A stretch of 64,000 bases of DNA from Heliorestis acidaminivorans (GCF_008933955.1 NZ_WBXO01000008.1:1-64000), one strand, 5' to 3'. Counted from the first letter of the stretch, positions 1-7,227 are shown. Notes: generated from the letters alone by a model not told the origin. Translations and numbers: made by a program.

Positions 1-126
1 CCCTATCTCCTACAGCATGCTTACAATCCTGTGGACTGGTACCAATGGGGCGAAGAAGCTTTTGAAAAAGCGAAAAAAGAAGATAAGCCCATCTTCCTCT
101 CTATCGGCTATAGCACTTATCACTGA
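1..126 (+). pseudogene. 5' fragment of a YyaL/DUF255 gene (copy 1, cut by window edge)
   Basis: The first 126 bases read in frame as the N-terminal part of the thioredoxin-like DUF255 protein encoded intact at 3718-5802, roughly residues 21-61, including the [20 protein letters not shown] stretch. The copy ends in a TGA just where the intact protein has its CHWCH active-site motif; here the motif is lost (TYH then stop). Nucleotide identity to 3778-3903 is almost complete, so the duplication is recent. No catalytic domain follows, so this is a non-functional remnant. The 5' end of the fragment lies outside the window. Confidence 0.85.
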
Positions 127-168
127 TGACATATAGATCAAGTCAACTAAATAACCTCTAAAAGAATA

Positions 169-197
169 TGGTAATTTTTTCATTTTTTCGCTATAAT
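169..197 (+). promoter_or_regulatory. Probable promoter of the MntA/HepT pair
   Basis: A perfect -10 box TATAAT lies at 192-197; the -35 position (TGGTAA at 169-174, 17-base spacer) is poor. It lies about 85 bases before the first gene. The same sequence block (TCAACTAAATA, AT-rich, TTAAAAT) recurs after DUF255 fragment 2 at 2517-2575 in front of HicB. Confidence 0.45.
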
Positions 198-282
198 ACT
201 CTAGGAAGGGAGCATGATGATGTGGACAAGCAAGAAAACCGCGCCTGTTGATTTCTTAATAACGGTCTTGAGGTGAACAAAC

Positions 283-585
283 ATGAATCTAGGACTCATA
301 CAAAAAAAAGCAGGTCCTATCTTTTCTCGTTATGGCGTTGTACAAGCTTTTATTTTTGGCTCCTTCGCCCGTGGAGAAGAAACCGAAAATAGCGATATTG
401 ATTTGTTAATTGAATATGCCCCTAACGCAAGGAAGTCTATGTTTGATTTTTGCAAGTTAATTGAAGAATTAAAAGATGAATTTGGTCGCGACGTCGATGT
501 TGTAACGATAAAAGGACTCTCCCCTTTCCTTCGAGATATTGTTGACAAAGAAAAGAGGGTGATCTATGATAATAAATCAGCGTGA
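283..585 (+). CDS. mntA: MntA-type minimal nucleotidyltransferase (antitoxin)
   Basis: A 100-aa protein of the minimal nucleotidyltransferase superfamily. The hallmark GSFARGEETENSDIDLLIEY around residues 26-45 gives the glycine-serine pocket and the first two metal-binding aspartates (SDIDLL); a further D-V-D-V-V lies near residue 72. In the HepT/MntA type VII toxin-antitoxin system this enzyme neutralises its partner by AMPylating a tyrosine next to the HepT active site. The gene overlaps the following hepT by 20 bases, as is usual for the pair. Start ATG 283 follows a GAGGTG ribosome site. Length is normal for the family. Function is inferred from family and pairing. Confidence 0.85.
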   Translation: MNLGLIQKKAGPIFSRYGVVQAFIFGSFARGEETENSDIDLLIEYAPNARKSMFDFCKLIEELKDEFGRDVDVVTIKGLSPFLRDIVDKEKRVIYDNKSA

Positions 586-919
586 TCGTATCTATCTTGT
601 TCATATGCTTGATTCAATTGAAAAAATTGAATCTTACCTTCAAATAATCTCCCAAGAAGAGTTCTATCAGTCAACACAGCTACAAGATGCTGTAATTCGC
701 CGACTAGAGATTATCGGTGAAGCTGCAAATAAAGTTTCTCGTGAATTTCAACAACGACATACTACGATTCCTTGGTCCATGATTATATCAATGCGTAATA
801 TGCTTATCCACGAATACTTCGGTGTTGACCTTGATATTGTCTGGGATACTTATGTCTATAACATTCCAGAATTAAAGAAAAATCTAGTATGCTTGTTAAA
901 CGAAAGACAGATAGAGTAG
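566..919 (+). CDS. hepT: HepT-like HEPN RNase toxin (DUF86)
   Basis: A 117-aa all-helical HEPN protein. The diagnostic RX4-6H motif is present as RNMLIHEY around residues 81-88, giving the arginine-histidine RNase pair and the tyrosine that MntA modifies in characterised systems. Upstream, RRLEIIGEAANKVS around residues 45-58 is the usual DUF86 signature. It is translationally coupled to the nucleotidyltransferase (20-base overlap) and followed directly by an intrinsic terminator. Intact in length and motif, so the pair is probably active. Neighbouring repeats suggest arrival by insertion. Confidence 0.87.
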   Translation: MIINQRDRIYLVHMLDSIEKIESYLQIISQEEFYQSTQLQDAVIRRLEIIGEAANKVSREFQQRHTTIPWSMIISMRNMLIHEYFGVDLDIVWDTYVYNIPELKKNLVCLLNERQIE

Positions 920-922
920 AGA

Positions 923-958
923 GCCTGTGAATGATGAACTGAACTGCATTCACAGGCT
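923..958 (+). terminator. Intrinsic terminator after hepT
   Basis: The inverted repeat GCCTGTGAATG / CATTCACAGGC with a 13-base loop is followed by TTTTAT. It lies just after the hepT stop codon and closes the MntA/HepT unit. Confidence 0.85.
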
Positions 959-977
959 TTTATCACTTCTTGGCTGT

Positions 978-1045
978 AAGGCTTCCTTTTTTGTGCATAC
1001 TAAGAAAAAACAAGTGCACAGAGGAACCATCCCTCTGTGTTACTC
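978..1045 (+). repeat. DUF255 leader repeat with REP-like palindrome (copy 1)
   Basis: About 68 bases nearly identical to the leader just before the intact DUF255 gene (3625-3700): AAGGCTTCCTTTTTTGTGCA, then CATACTAAGAAAAAACAAG, then the palindrome CACAGAGG-AACCATC-CCTCTGTG at 1017-1039. Here the leader is not followed by any DUF255 fragment; a HEPN remnant comes instead. The GGAACC(A/G)TCCC core resembles REP palindromes that in other genomes are tied to IS200-like RAYT transposases; no such gene is present in the window. Confidence 0.7.
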
Positions 1046-1094
1046 TCAATCGGCTATACTGATAATCCTCTACACACACATAACCTTACTGTAA

Positions 1095-1292
1095 TTGGCG
1101 AAAAAACTAGGCATCTATGAATGCTTTGATGATCAACAAAAAGACATTATTGATTTACTTGAACCATTGAACATAGAAGCAAGATATCCGACTGCAAAAG
1201 ACAAATTGTTAAAGTCATTGTCTAAGGAAAGATGCAAAAAAATAATAGAGGAAACGGAAGGTTTGTTTCAATGGATAAGAGCCAAGCTTTAA
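1095..1292 (+). pseudogene. Truncated HEPN-domain protein (C-terminal remnant)
   Basis: A 65-aa ORF from a TTG codon. The stretch LEPLNIEARYPTAKDKLL followed by RCKKIIEETEGLFQW is typical of the C-terminal half of HEPN proteins that pair with minimal nucleotidyltransferases. The family is normally about 120-130 aa, so the N-terminal half is missing; the start also lies directly after the leader repeat, which suggests truncation by the same recombination. It overlaps the following nucleotidyltransferase by 22 bases, so the old pair order (HEPN then nucleotidyltransferase) is preserved. A second, more decayed copy of the same C-terminus is at 3163-3288. Confidence 0.6.
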
Positions 1293-1579
1293 TAAAAGCA
1301 ACTGACTATGCCAACTTAGTAAGTGAAATAATTAAGCCAATAAAAGTTGTTTTATATTGTTCCTATGTAAAAGGTAATTGGAAAGAAGAAAGCGATATTG
1401 ATATAGCTGTAATAGTTGATACAATCGATGATGATTTCTTAGAAATGGAAGCCCTGCTTTATAAATTAAGAAGGGACATAGATGATAGAATCGAACCGAT
1501 TTTATTAGAAGAAGGTAACGACAAAAGTGGATTTCTTGAGGAAATTTTGAAGAACGGTCAAATCCTATATTGTGCCTAG
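1271..1579 (+). CDS. Minimal nucleotidyltransferase, HEPN partner
   Basis: A 102-aa protein (ATG 1271 chosen, after GGAAACGGAAGG and inside the end of the HEPN ORF; a longer reading from 1232 is less likely). The motif YCSYVKGNWKEESDIDIAV around residues 35-53 carries the SDIDIA metal-binding aspartates, but the usual first glycine of GSxxxG is cysteine. It belongs to the nucleotidyltransferase family encoded beside HEPN proteins. With its HEPN partner truncated it is probably an orphan, and its activity is uncertain. Confidence 0.65.
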   Translation: MDKSQALIKATDYANLVSEIIKPIKVVLYCSYVKGNWKEESDIDIAVIVDTIDDDFLEMEALLYKLRRDIDDRIEPILLEEGNDKSGFLEEILKNGQILYCA

Positions 1580-1595
1580 AAAGGATTTGAAGATC

Positions 1596-1760
1596 ATGAA
1601 AAGTGAAAAAAACAAAGATTCCTTTCGCATCAACATCTTCACGAACGATGAAAAACCTAAAATGAGCCCCGAAGCTGCAAAAGCATTTCTTCAAAGAGAG
1701 AAAAAGATCCAAGAAAGGCTTGTTAAAAAGCTAGGTGAACGTTATGTATCAAAAACCTAG
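1596..1760 (+). CDS. Small charged protein, possible antitoxin to the GNAT
   Basis: A 54-aa lysine/glutamate-rich protein. ATG 1596 has AAGGATTT upstream; a GTG at 1572 would add eight residues. Its end overlaps the GNAT start by 17 bases, which suggests translational coupling. In TacT/AtaT-type modules the upstream small gene is the antitoxin, commonly a ribbon-helix-helix DUF1778 protein. I do not recognise a DUF1778 fold here; the sequence looks helical only in its C-terminal half (MSPEAAKAFLQREKKI). The antitoxin role is inferred from position alone. Confidence 0.5.
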   Translation: MKSEKNKDSFRINIFTNDEKPKMSPEAAKAFLQREKKIQERLVKKLGERYVSKT

Positions 1761-2250
1761 TGAGTTAGTTTTTGAAAGAATTTCCAACGAAAGGCCTGTC
1801 ACTACATCTGATTGTGGCAATGAAAGCATTAATCAATATCTACGAACGACAGCACTATATGATTTTTATGCCAAGCATAGAAGTACCTCCGTTGTATATA
1901 GAGGAACTGATATGGTTGGCTTTTTTACTCTTTCTAGAGATACAATTAAAATTGTCAATAGGCAAGTTATGATTGTTCACTATTTGGCCGTCTCTGATAC
2001 AGTTCAAAAATTAGGAATTGGTCGAGAAATCGTAGAGAAAATCATTTATCTGGCCCATGTTACGAATGAAAGGTATATTTTTTTAGAGGCCTTAAAAGAT
2101 GATGATCTGCGCTTAATCAGCTGGTATCAAGATAGAGGTTTCTTCGTCGTCGATAGATCGTATTTGGAAAATCCTTCAATGGTTACTGTTTGGATGTGCT
2201 TGGATTTGTTTGACGAAGAAAGTCTAAATAGGCTGTTTGATAATCCTTGA
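1744..2250 (+). CDS. GNAT acetyltransferase, TacT-like toxin family
   Basis: A 168-aa acetyltransferase of the GNAT fold (ATG 1744 with AGGTG; a GTG at 1735 is possible). The N-terminal DCGNESINQYLRTTAL near residue 24 matches the FxCGN...LNxFL motif of GNATs in toxin-antitoxin modules such as TacT and AtaT, which acetylate aminoacyl-tRNA. The acetyl-CoA loop appears as VQKLGIGREIVEKI around residue 85 (Q/RxxGxG/A) and WYQDRGF near 127 is the usual C-terminal GNAT motif. It forms an overlapping pair with the small upstream gene. Substrate is not visible from sequence. Confidence 0.75.
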   Translation: MYQKPSELVFERISNERPVTTSDCGNESINQYLRTTALYDFYAKHRSTSVVYRGTDMVGFFTLSRDTIKIVNRQVMIVHYLAVSDTVQKLGIGREIVEKIIYLAHVTNERYIFLEALKDDDLRLISWYQDRGFFVVDRSYLENPSMVTVWMCLDLFDEESLNRLFDNP

Positions 2251-2277
2251 AAAAGCAAACTTAAATTTAACAGGGCT

Positions 2278-2515
2278 GTAAGGCTTTCTTTCTTGTACAT
2301 ACTAGATCTGTACGTTTTTTTAGGAGGTCTTGACATACATGACCCTAACCTCCCCCCTGCTCCATTCCAAAAGCCCTTATCTCCTACGCACGCTTACAAT
2401 CCTGTGGACTGGTATCAATGGAGCAATGAAGCTTTTGAAAAAGCAAAAAGGGAAGATAAACCAGTTTTTTCTAAGTATAGGTTATTCGACTTGTCACTGG
2501 TGCCATGTCGGTAAA
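2278..2515 (+). pseudogene. DUF255 leader plus 5' gene fragment (copy 2, frameshifted)
   Basis: The leader copy (AAGGCTTTCTTTCTTGTACA, then TTAGGAGGTCTTGACAT) leads to an ATG at 2339 and then to a shortened, frameshifted version of residues 1-65 of the intact DUF255 protein. It lacks about 24 bases near the start and contains further small indels, so the product is split over two frames. It reaches CHWCHV and stops matching there, the same point at which copy 1 loses homology. More divergent from the intact gene than copy 1, hence probably an older duplication. Confidence 0.85.
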
Positions 2516-2691
2516 CTCAACTAAATATTCTTCAAAGAACATGGTAATAATTTCATTTTTTTGTTAAAATAGTTTGCATTTAGAAGAGGTAACGTGATAG
2601 AGTGGAGAAACAATATCAGGTGCACCATTGGCTTGAATTGGTAGAGTATGAAAAGTGAAATAGGTTTAAATAGTTTTGGGAGTGAAGTATT

Positions 2692-2913
2692 ATGAGTTAT
2701 AAGCTTCCCGTCACGATCAAAAAAATTAATGATAATGAATTTATGGCTCGATGTGAACCTGTGCGTGCAATAGCTACGGGTCATACACCAGAGGAAGCTT
2801 TGAATAATTTAAGAGAATCTATTCAAGAATTGATCGAAGCATTTGGTGAGCAAAAGGTTTTTCAAGATATAGACGCAAATGACGACGTACGAATTCTTGA
2901 GGTTAGCCTATGA
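2692..2913 (+). CDS. hicB: HicB-family antitoxin
   Basis: A 73-aa protein of the HicB/UPF0150 fold: an N-terminal strand segment (LPVTIKKINDNEFMARCEPV), then the typical AxGxTxEEALxNLRESIQELIEAF helix region around residues 29-52. No DNA-binding domain is attached, as in short HicB antitoxins. It overlaps the next gene by four bases (ATGAGCC), so the two are translated together. ATG 2692 follows GGGAGTGAAGT. HicB binds and masks the HicA RNase. Confidence 0.75.
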   Translation: MSYKLPVTIKKINDNEFMARCEPVRAIATGHTPEEALNNLRESIQELIEAFGEQKVFQDIDANDDVRILEVSL

Positions 2914-3158
2914 GCCCTAAATTTAGAGAGTTACGTAAGAACGAATTAGAAGCCTTTTTGAAACACTTTACTTTGCCTGGTTCATTAAAATTTAGAAACA
3001 ATAAATGGCTTGGACTCAACCGTTCTGGTAAGCCATTTACGATACATATTAAACATGGGACCACACGAAAATATTCACCTTCCCTGGTTGAAGCAATCGC
3101 CAAAGATTTAGATGTTTCGTTCCATGAATTTGAAGAATGGTTTTATCAGCATCATTAA
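2910..3158 (+). CDS. HicA-like toxin, atypical active-site region
   Basis: An 82-aa basic protein overlapping hicB by four bases. The second half (TIHIKHGTTRKYSPSLVEAI) resembles the HicA/YcfA double-stranded-RNA-binding-like fold and its VPxHxxxxLxxGTLxxILK segment. In HicA the catalytic histidine lies in a GSHxxF motif; here the matching place reads GSLKF, with leucine instead of histidine. The gene may therefore be an inactive toxin or a divergent relative. The toxin call rests on position after hicB and weak similarity. Confidence 0.55.
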   Translation: MSPKFRELRKNELEAFLKHFTLPGSLKFRNNKWLGLNRSGKPFTIHIKHGTTRKYSPSLVEAIAKDLDVSFHEFEEWFYQHH

Positions 3159-3162
3159 TGCA

Positions 3163-3288
3163 ATGAAAATAAGTGTATTGAAAGATATTGATGAATTTGC
3201 GAATTCTAAGGATAGATGCAAGGAAATGGTAGCGAAAACAGAGGGCTTGTTTCAATGGAAAGGCTTATCTCAAAATCAAGCTCTTTAG
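3163..3288 (+). pseudogene. Remnant of HEPN/nucleotidyltransferase genes
   Basis: A 41-codon stretch whose end (RCKEMVAKTEGLFQWKG) parallels the HEPN C-terminus at 1222-1292 (RCKKIIEETEGLFQW). The bases after it (ATGGAAAGGCTTATCTC) match the start of the nucleotidyltransferase gene that follows the HEPN copy upstream. No ribosome site or full domain is present. It is a decayed second copy of the HEPN/nucleotidyltransferase pair. Confidence 0.5.
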
Positions 3289-3323
3289 CTATTTTTCTGC
3301 ATGAATTCGCCTAAATTAAATGT

Positions 3324-3352
3324 TTGCGAACCAGGAAAAAGACTGCTATTAT
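3324..3352 (+). promoter_or_regulatory. Sigma-A promoter of an orphan leader RNA
   Basis: TTGCGA (3324-3329), a spacer of exactly 17 bases, and TATTAT (3347-3352). Transcription would start near 3359 and run into the structured region at 3389-3470 and the two hairpins behind it, with no coding frame in between. Confidence 0.65.
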
Positions 3353-3388
3353 ATCAATAGAATTTGAATATATTTTTAATTGCAGAAG

Positions 3389-3470
3389 AATCTTTGAGGT
3401 GCGGAACAGGTAGCCGCCGCCCATCGAAAGGTGTTAGGAGATGCAGGAAGAGCCACCCTGCCGAAGATCC
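3389..3470 (+). ncRNA. Structured RNA / orphan riboswitch-like aptamer, class unknown
   Basis: Between a good promoter and two terminators lies a GC-rich stretch unlike its AT-rich surroundings. It folds by eye into a closing stem (ATCTT 3390-3394 / AAGAT 3464-3468) enclosing three hairpins: GCGG/CCGC with a 9-base loop, CATC-GAAA-GGTG, and GCAGG/CCTGC (3443-3447/3457-3461). The loops of the first and third hairpin (AGGTAG; GAGCCA) could kiss through GGU/GCC. The words GAGGTGC, GAAAGG and GCCGAAG occur in the order seen in lysine riboswitches, but the element is far too short for that class. I cannot assign a ligand. Confidence 0.45.
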
Positions 3471-3481
3471 TTTTGCATGAA

Positions 3482-3508
3482 AACGCCATGGTGTTTCACC
3501 GTGGCGTT
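3482..3508 (+). terminator. Hairpin after the orphan RNA (first of two)
   Basis: AACGCCATGGTG / CACCGTGGCGTT around a TTTC loop, a 12-bp stem with one mismatch, followed by a poor T-run (GTATTTATTAG). It may be part of the RNA structure, an antiterminator or a weak terminator. Confidence 0.5.
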
Positions 3509-3520
3509 GTATTTATTAGT

Positions 3521-3560
3521 AAGCTGAAAGCTAAGAAGGGCTTTCAGCTTTTTTGTTTTC
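3521..3560 (+). terminator. Strong intrinsic terminator
   Basis: AAGCTGAAAGC / GCTTTCAGCTT with an 8-base loop followed by TTTTGTTTTC. It ends the leader transcript before the DUF255 gene. Confidence 0.85.
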
Positions 3561-3624
3561 TTTTCATTAGGTGCCCAAAGCTAAAAAATGATAAGACAAA
3601 AAGCTTGATTCTTTTGAGAAGGCT

Positions 3625-3717
3625 CTAGATCTTCCTTTTTTGTACATACTAAGAAAAAACAAGTGCACAGAGGAACCGTCCCTCTGTGTTACTCTGTGTT
3701 AGGAGGTCTTACTTCAT
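3625..3717 (+). repeat. Leader of intact DUF255 gene with REP-like palindrome (copy 3)
   Basis: Repeats the leader seen at 978-1045 and 2278-2338: CTTCCTTTTTTGTACATACT, AAGAAAAAACAAGTG, and the palindrome CACAGAGG-AACCGTC-CCTCTGTG at 3666-3688. The ribosome site TAGGAGGTC and ATG 3718 follow. Confidence 0.7.
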
Positions 3718-5802
3718 ATGACCCTAACCCAAAACCCCCATAATCGCAGACCAAACAGCCTCATCCACTCCAAAAGCCCCTATCTCCTACAGCATGCTTA
3801 CAATCCTGTGGACTGGTACCAATGGGGCGAAGAAGCTTTTGAAAAAGCGAAAAAAGAAGACAAGCCCATCTTCCTCTCTATAGGTTATTCTACATGCCAC
3901 TGGTGTCATGTTATGGAAAGAGAGTCTTTTGAAGACGAGGAAGTGGCAGTTCTCTTGAAAGAGCATTACATTGCTGTCAAAGTGGATCGCGAAGAGCGCC
4001 CTGATGTGGATCATATCTACATGACTGTCTGTCAATCCATGACAGGACAGGGTGGTTGGCCTTTAACAGCTATCTTAACACCAGAAAAAAAACCTTTCTT
4101 CGTAGGTACTTACTATCCTAAGCATAGCAAGCATGGCCGTCCTGGCTTAATGGATATTCTGACGGTGATTCAAGAAAAGTGGCAGAATGATCGCCCCAGC
4201 TTGGAAAAAATCGGAACCAAGTCGGCTGAAAGACTTCAAAAAGATGTTTCCGCACGCTCTCATGATGAACTAAGAGCGGAAGCACTTCGCGAGGGCTATC
4301 AGTGGTTGAAGCATCAGTTTGACAAGCGCTATGGTGGTTTTGGTCATGCACCAAAATTTCCTACGCCGCAAAATCTTACTTTCTTACTTCGCTACTGGAA
4401 GTATGGCCGAGAAAAAGAAGCACTAGATATGGTAGAAAAAACGCTTCAATCCATGCATGCCGGTGGCATCTATGATCACCTTGGTTACGGCTTTTCTCGC
4501 TATTCAACGGATGATAAATGGCTTGTTCCTCACTTTGAAAAAATGCTTTATGACAACGCTTTGCTTGCTATTGCTTATCTCGAATGCTATCAGGCAACGG
4601 GGAAAGAAGAGTACGCTCAAGTAGCACGAGATATCTTCAGTTATGTACTTCGAGATATGACTGATCGCAAAGGGGGCTTCTATTCAGCCGAAGATGCTGA
4701 TTCTGAAGGTGTAGAGGGAAAATTCTACGTCTGGACACCTCAAGAGATCAAAGAAGCATTAGGAAATGAAATGGGTGAGCTTTTCTGTCAATATTATGGC
4801 GTCACTGAAAAAGGTAACTTCGAAGGTTATAACATCTTAAATCGCGTTTACGCTAATCAAGTTCCTTTTTCTCATCCTTATAGTGAAGAAGATTGGAAAG
4901 AAAAGCTTTTCGAGGCTCAACAAACACTCTGGGCACTGCGCGAAAAAAGAGTTCATCCTTATAAAGATGACAAAATCTTAACTTCTTGGAACGGTATGAT
5001 GATTGCGGCCCTAGCTATGGGCGCTCGAGTCTTGCAAGACAGTCAATATCTCTCAGCGGCAGAAAAGGCATTTCAATTTATCTGGGATAACTTGCGTAAT
5101 GAAAATGGTCGTCTCCTAGCTCGGTATCGCGATGGAGAAGCGGCTCATTTGGGCTATCTTGATGATTATGCTTGTCTAATCTGGTCTCTCCTCGAGCTTT
5201 ACCATAGTAGCAAGAAGTCCGACTATCTCCTGAAAGCAATTAATCTACAAAAAGAACAAACTAAGTTGTTCTGGGATACTGAAGACAGTGGCTTTTACTT
5301 CTATGGCAGTGATGCTGAAGAATTGCTAGCTCGACCAAAAGAAATCTATGATGGTGCAACTCCTTCAGGTAATTCCGTATCGGCTCTTAATTTACTGCGC
5401 CTTGCTCGGTTAACTGGAGATACCGCGTGGGAGGAACAGGCTCTTGATCTGCTAAATGCTTTTTCAGCACAAATCTCTGCTCTTCCAGCGGGACACTCTT
5501 ATTCTTTAATGGCTCTCTTCTTCTCTTTTACGCCTAACAACGAAATAGTTGTTGTAGCCGATAAAGATATTGAAGAAGTACGTGAAAGCCTAAAATCTTT
5601 AGAACAACAGTTTTTGCCGGAGACTGTCTTTCTTTACCGTTTTGCAGGAGCTGAGTATAAAGGCTTAGAGGATGTAGCTCCCTTTGTGCGAGATATGAAA
5701 CCACTCAATCATAATCTTACTTTCTATGTCTGCCGCGACTTTGCTTGTCAGCAACCTACGACTAATATGGAAGAGGTTAAAGAGTTTCTAGAGCTTCATT
5801 GA
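3718..5802 (+). CDS. YyaL-type thioredoxin-domain protein (DUF255), complete copy
   Basis: A 694-aa protein with an N-terminal thioredoxin-like DUF255 domain (about residues 15-180), active-site C60-H-W-C63 followed by VMERESFED, and a long C-terminal (alpha/alpha)6-barrel related to N-acylglucosamine 2-epimerase/mannosidase-like proteins (repeating [46 protein letters not shown] motifs). The family is widespread (YyaL; human SSP411/spermatogenesis-associated protein 20); its exact reaction is not settled. Length is normal, so this copy is functional. Partial 5' copies upstream at 1-126 and 2339-2515 stop right at the CxxC motif. A roughly 230-base non-coding stretch follows the gene. Confidence 0.92.
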   Translation: MTLTQNPHNRRPNSLIHSKSPYLLQHAYNPVDWYQWGEEAFEKAKKEDKPIFLSIGYSTCHWCHVMERESFEDEEVAVLLKEHYIAVKVDREERPDVDHIYMTVCQSMTGQGGWPLTAILTPEKKPFFVGTYYPKHSKHGRPGLMDILTVIQEKWQNDRPSLEKIGTKSAERLQKDVSARSHDELRAEALREGYQWLKHQFDKRYGGFGHAPKFPTPQNLTFLLRYWKYGREKEALDMVEKTLQSMHAGGIYDHLGYGFSRYSTDDKWLVPHFEKMLYDNALLAIAYLECYQATGKEEYAQVARDIFSYVLRDMTDRKGGFYSAEDADSEGVEGKFYVWTPQEIKEALGNEMGELFCQYYGVTEKGNFEGYNILNRVYANQVPFSHPYSEEDWKEKLFEAQQTLWALREKRVHPYKDDKILTSWNGMMIAALAMGARVLQDSQYLSAAEKAFQFIWDNLRNENGRLLARYRDGEAAHLGYLDDYACLIWSLLELYHSSKKSDYLLKAINLQKEQTKLFWDTEDSGFYFYGSDAEELLARPKEIYDGATPSGNSVSALNLLRLARLTGDTAWEEQALDLLNAFSAQISALPAGHSYSLMALFFSFTPNNEIVVVADKDIEEVRESLKSLEQQFLPETVFLYRFAGAEYKGLEDVAPFVRDMKPLNHNLTFYVCRDFACQQPTTNMEEVKEFLELH

Positions 5803-6036
5803 TAGCTTCATCTAATTCCACTTCCATTAACTTATACTCTCTTCTTAGCGTCTCTCTTTTTGATGACTCTCTTCTTGCAACTCTAATCTTGACTTGAGTT
5901 ACTTGCCTACAATTTGAGTTTATAGATGTTGAACTGTTGATGAAAAAGATGACTTTTGAAAAGAGATTTTATAGTTGTGCCAAGATGCGACAAGCTCTAC
6001 AATAGATAGGAATAGTGATGGAAAGGGGCGATTAAT
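5803..6036. other. Intergenic region without recognisable gene
   Basis: About 234 bases between the DUF255 gene and the aminotransferase. I see no ORF with a ribosome site, no clear promoter and no terminator hairpin; the first 100 bases are pyrimidine-rich (CTCTCTT runs). Confidence 0.5.
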
Positions 6037-7227
6037 ATTCCTATCGCAAAAAAGATTGAGAATCAATTATCTCAATCCTCTTGGATTCGTAAGATGTTCG
6101 AAGAAGGTGGACGCTTAAAAGCTCTTCATGGAGCTGATAAAGTCTACGATTTTACCTTAGGTAACCCCACTGACGAGCCACCACAAGCTTTTCATAAAAC
6201 TTTAAAAGAAATCGCCAATGCGCCTGTACCAGGCATGCATCGCTATATGAGCAATGCAGGTTATCCAGAAACGAGGGCGGCCATTGCCAAAGTATTGCAA
6301 GAAGATAGTGGCGAGGACTTAACAGCTGAGCACGTAATTATGACTGTGGGCGCTGGCGGCGGATTGAATGTTATCTTCAAAGCCATCCTTGATCAGGATG
6401 ACGAAGTAATTATCTCGGCACCTTTTTTTGTCGAGTATAAGTTTTATATTACCAATCACGGCGGCTTGCCTGTAGTTGTACAGAGTAGAGAAGATTTTCA
6501 GCTTGATCTAGAAGCAATTGAAAAAGCGATTACTGATAAGACTAAAGCGATTATTATCAATTCTCCTAACAATCCGACTGGTGTCGTCTACAATAGCGAC
6601 AGTCTCGACAAGCTACATGAATTAGTGGAGAGAAAAGGTGCTCAATATGGTCGCACCATTTATGTAATCTCTGATGAGCCTTATGCTAAAATTGTCTATG
6701 ACGATGTGAAAGTACCACCAGTTCTCGGCCACATTCGCAATAGCATTGTGGTAACATCACATAGTAAAGACTTAGCTTTACCAGGTGAACGCATTGGCTA
6801 TATTGCAGTGAATCCCCAGATTGATCAAGTCGCTCTCTTAGTTGATGGCCTCGTCTTCTGCAACCGTATCTTAGGCTTCGTCAATGCACCAGCACTGATG
6901 CAACGCCTCGTGGCAGGTTTACAAAGAGAGACTGTAGACGTTCAAGCTTATCAAGAGCGCCGGGACATGCTCTATAATCATCTTACTTCCATTGGTTTTG
7001 AAATGGTGAAGCCTGATGGCGCTTTTTACCTCTTCCCGAAGTCACCACTGGAAAAAGATATTGACTTCGTAGAAGCGGCTCAAAAGCACAACATCCTCCT
7101 TGTACCTGGCAGTGGATTTGGACAGCCTGGATACTTCCGCATCTCCTACTGCGTTGACAAAGAAATGATTGAACGCTCCTTGCCAGCCTTTACAGCATTG
7201 GCAAAAGAGCTAGGTCTAACTAGCTAA
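6037..7227 (+). CDS. Class I/II pyridoxal-phosphate aminotransferase (apparent AUU start)
   Basis: A fold-type I aminotransferase. Visible landmarks are FTLGNPTDEPP near the N-terminus, INSPNNPTGVVY (substrate/PLP region), SDEPYAK (PLP-binding Asp and Tyr), SHSKDLALPGERIGY (PLP lysine in HSK and the phosphate-binding Arg) and FRISYC (substrate carboxylate Arg). The first ATG at 6094 would delete the conserved PIAKKIENQL...SSWIRKMFEEGGRLK beginning of the family. That region is open and in frame back to TGA 6016, but contains no ATG, GTG, TTG or CTG; an AUU at 6037 (or 6031) after GAAAGGGG is the best start, giving 396 aa. Substrate not determined; relatives act on aspartate or other amino acids. 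A terminator follows. Confidence 0.82.
   Translation: MPIAKKIENQLSQSSWIRKMFEEGGRLKALHGADKVYDFTLGNPTDEPPQAFHKTLKEIANAPVPGMHRYMSNAGYPETRAAIAKVLQEDSGEDLTAEHVIMTVGAGGGLNVIFKAILDQDDEVIISAPFFVEYKFYITNHGGLPVVVQSREDFQLDLEAIEKAITDKTKAIIINSPNNPTGVVYNSDSLDKLHELVERKGAQYGRTIYVISDEPYAKIVYDDVKVPPVLGHIRNSIVVTSHSKDLALPGERIGYIAVNPQIDQVALLVDGLVFCNRILGFVNAPALMQRLVAGLQRETVDVQAYQERRDMLYNHLTSIGFEMVKPDGAFYLFPKSPLEKDIDFVEAAQKHNILLVPGSGFGQPGYFRISYCVDKEMIERSLPAFTALAKELGLTS

Noticed and set aside
1332-1712. 126-aa minus-strand ORF
   Set aside because: Antisense shadow of the nucleotidyltransferase and the small gene; no ribosome site or domain.
2293-2524. Two overlapping ORFs of 73 and 64 aa read as genes
   Set aside because: They are the two frames of a frameshifted duplicate of the DUF255 5' end.
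3389-3560. Lysine riboswitch
   Set aside because: Some conserved words are present in order, but the element is only about 80-110 bases, lacks the later conserved blocks and has no lysine gene downstream.
3431-3628. 65-aa ORF over the structured RNA
   Set aside because: It runs through two terminator hairpins and has no ribosome site; the RNA reading explains the region better.
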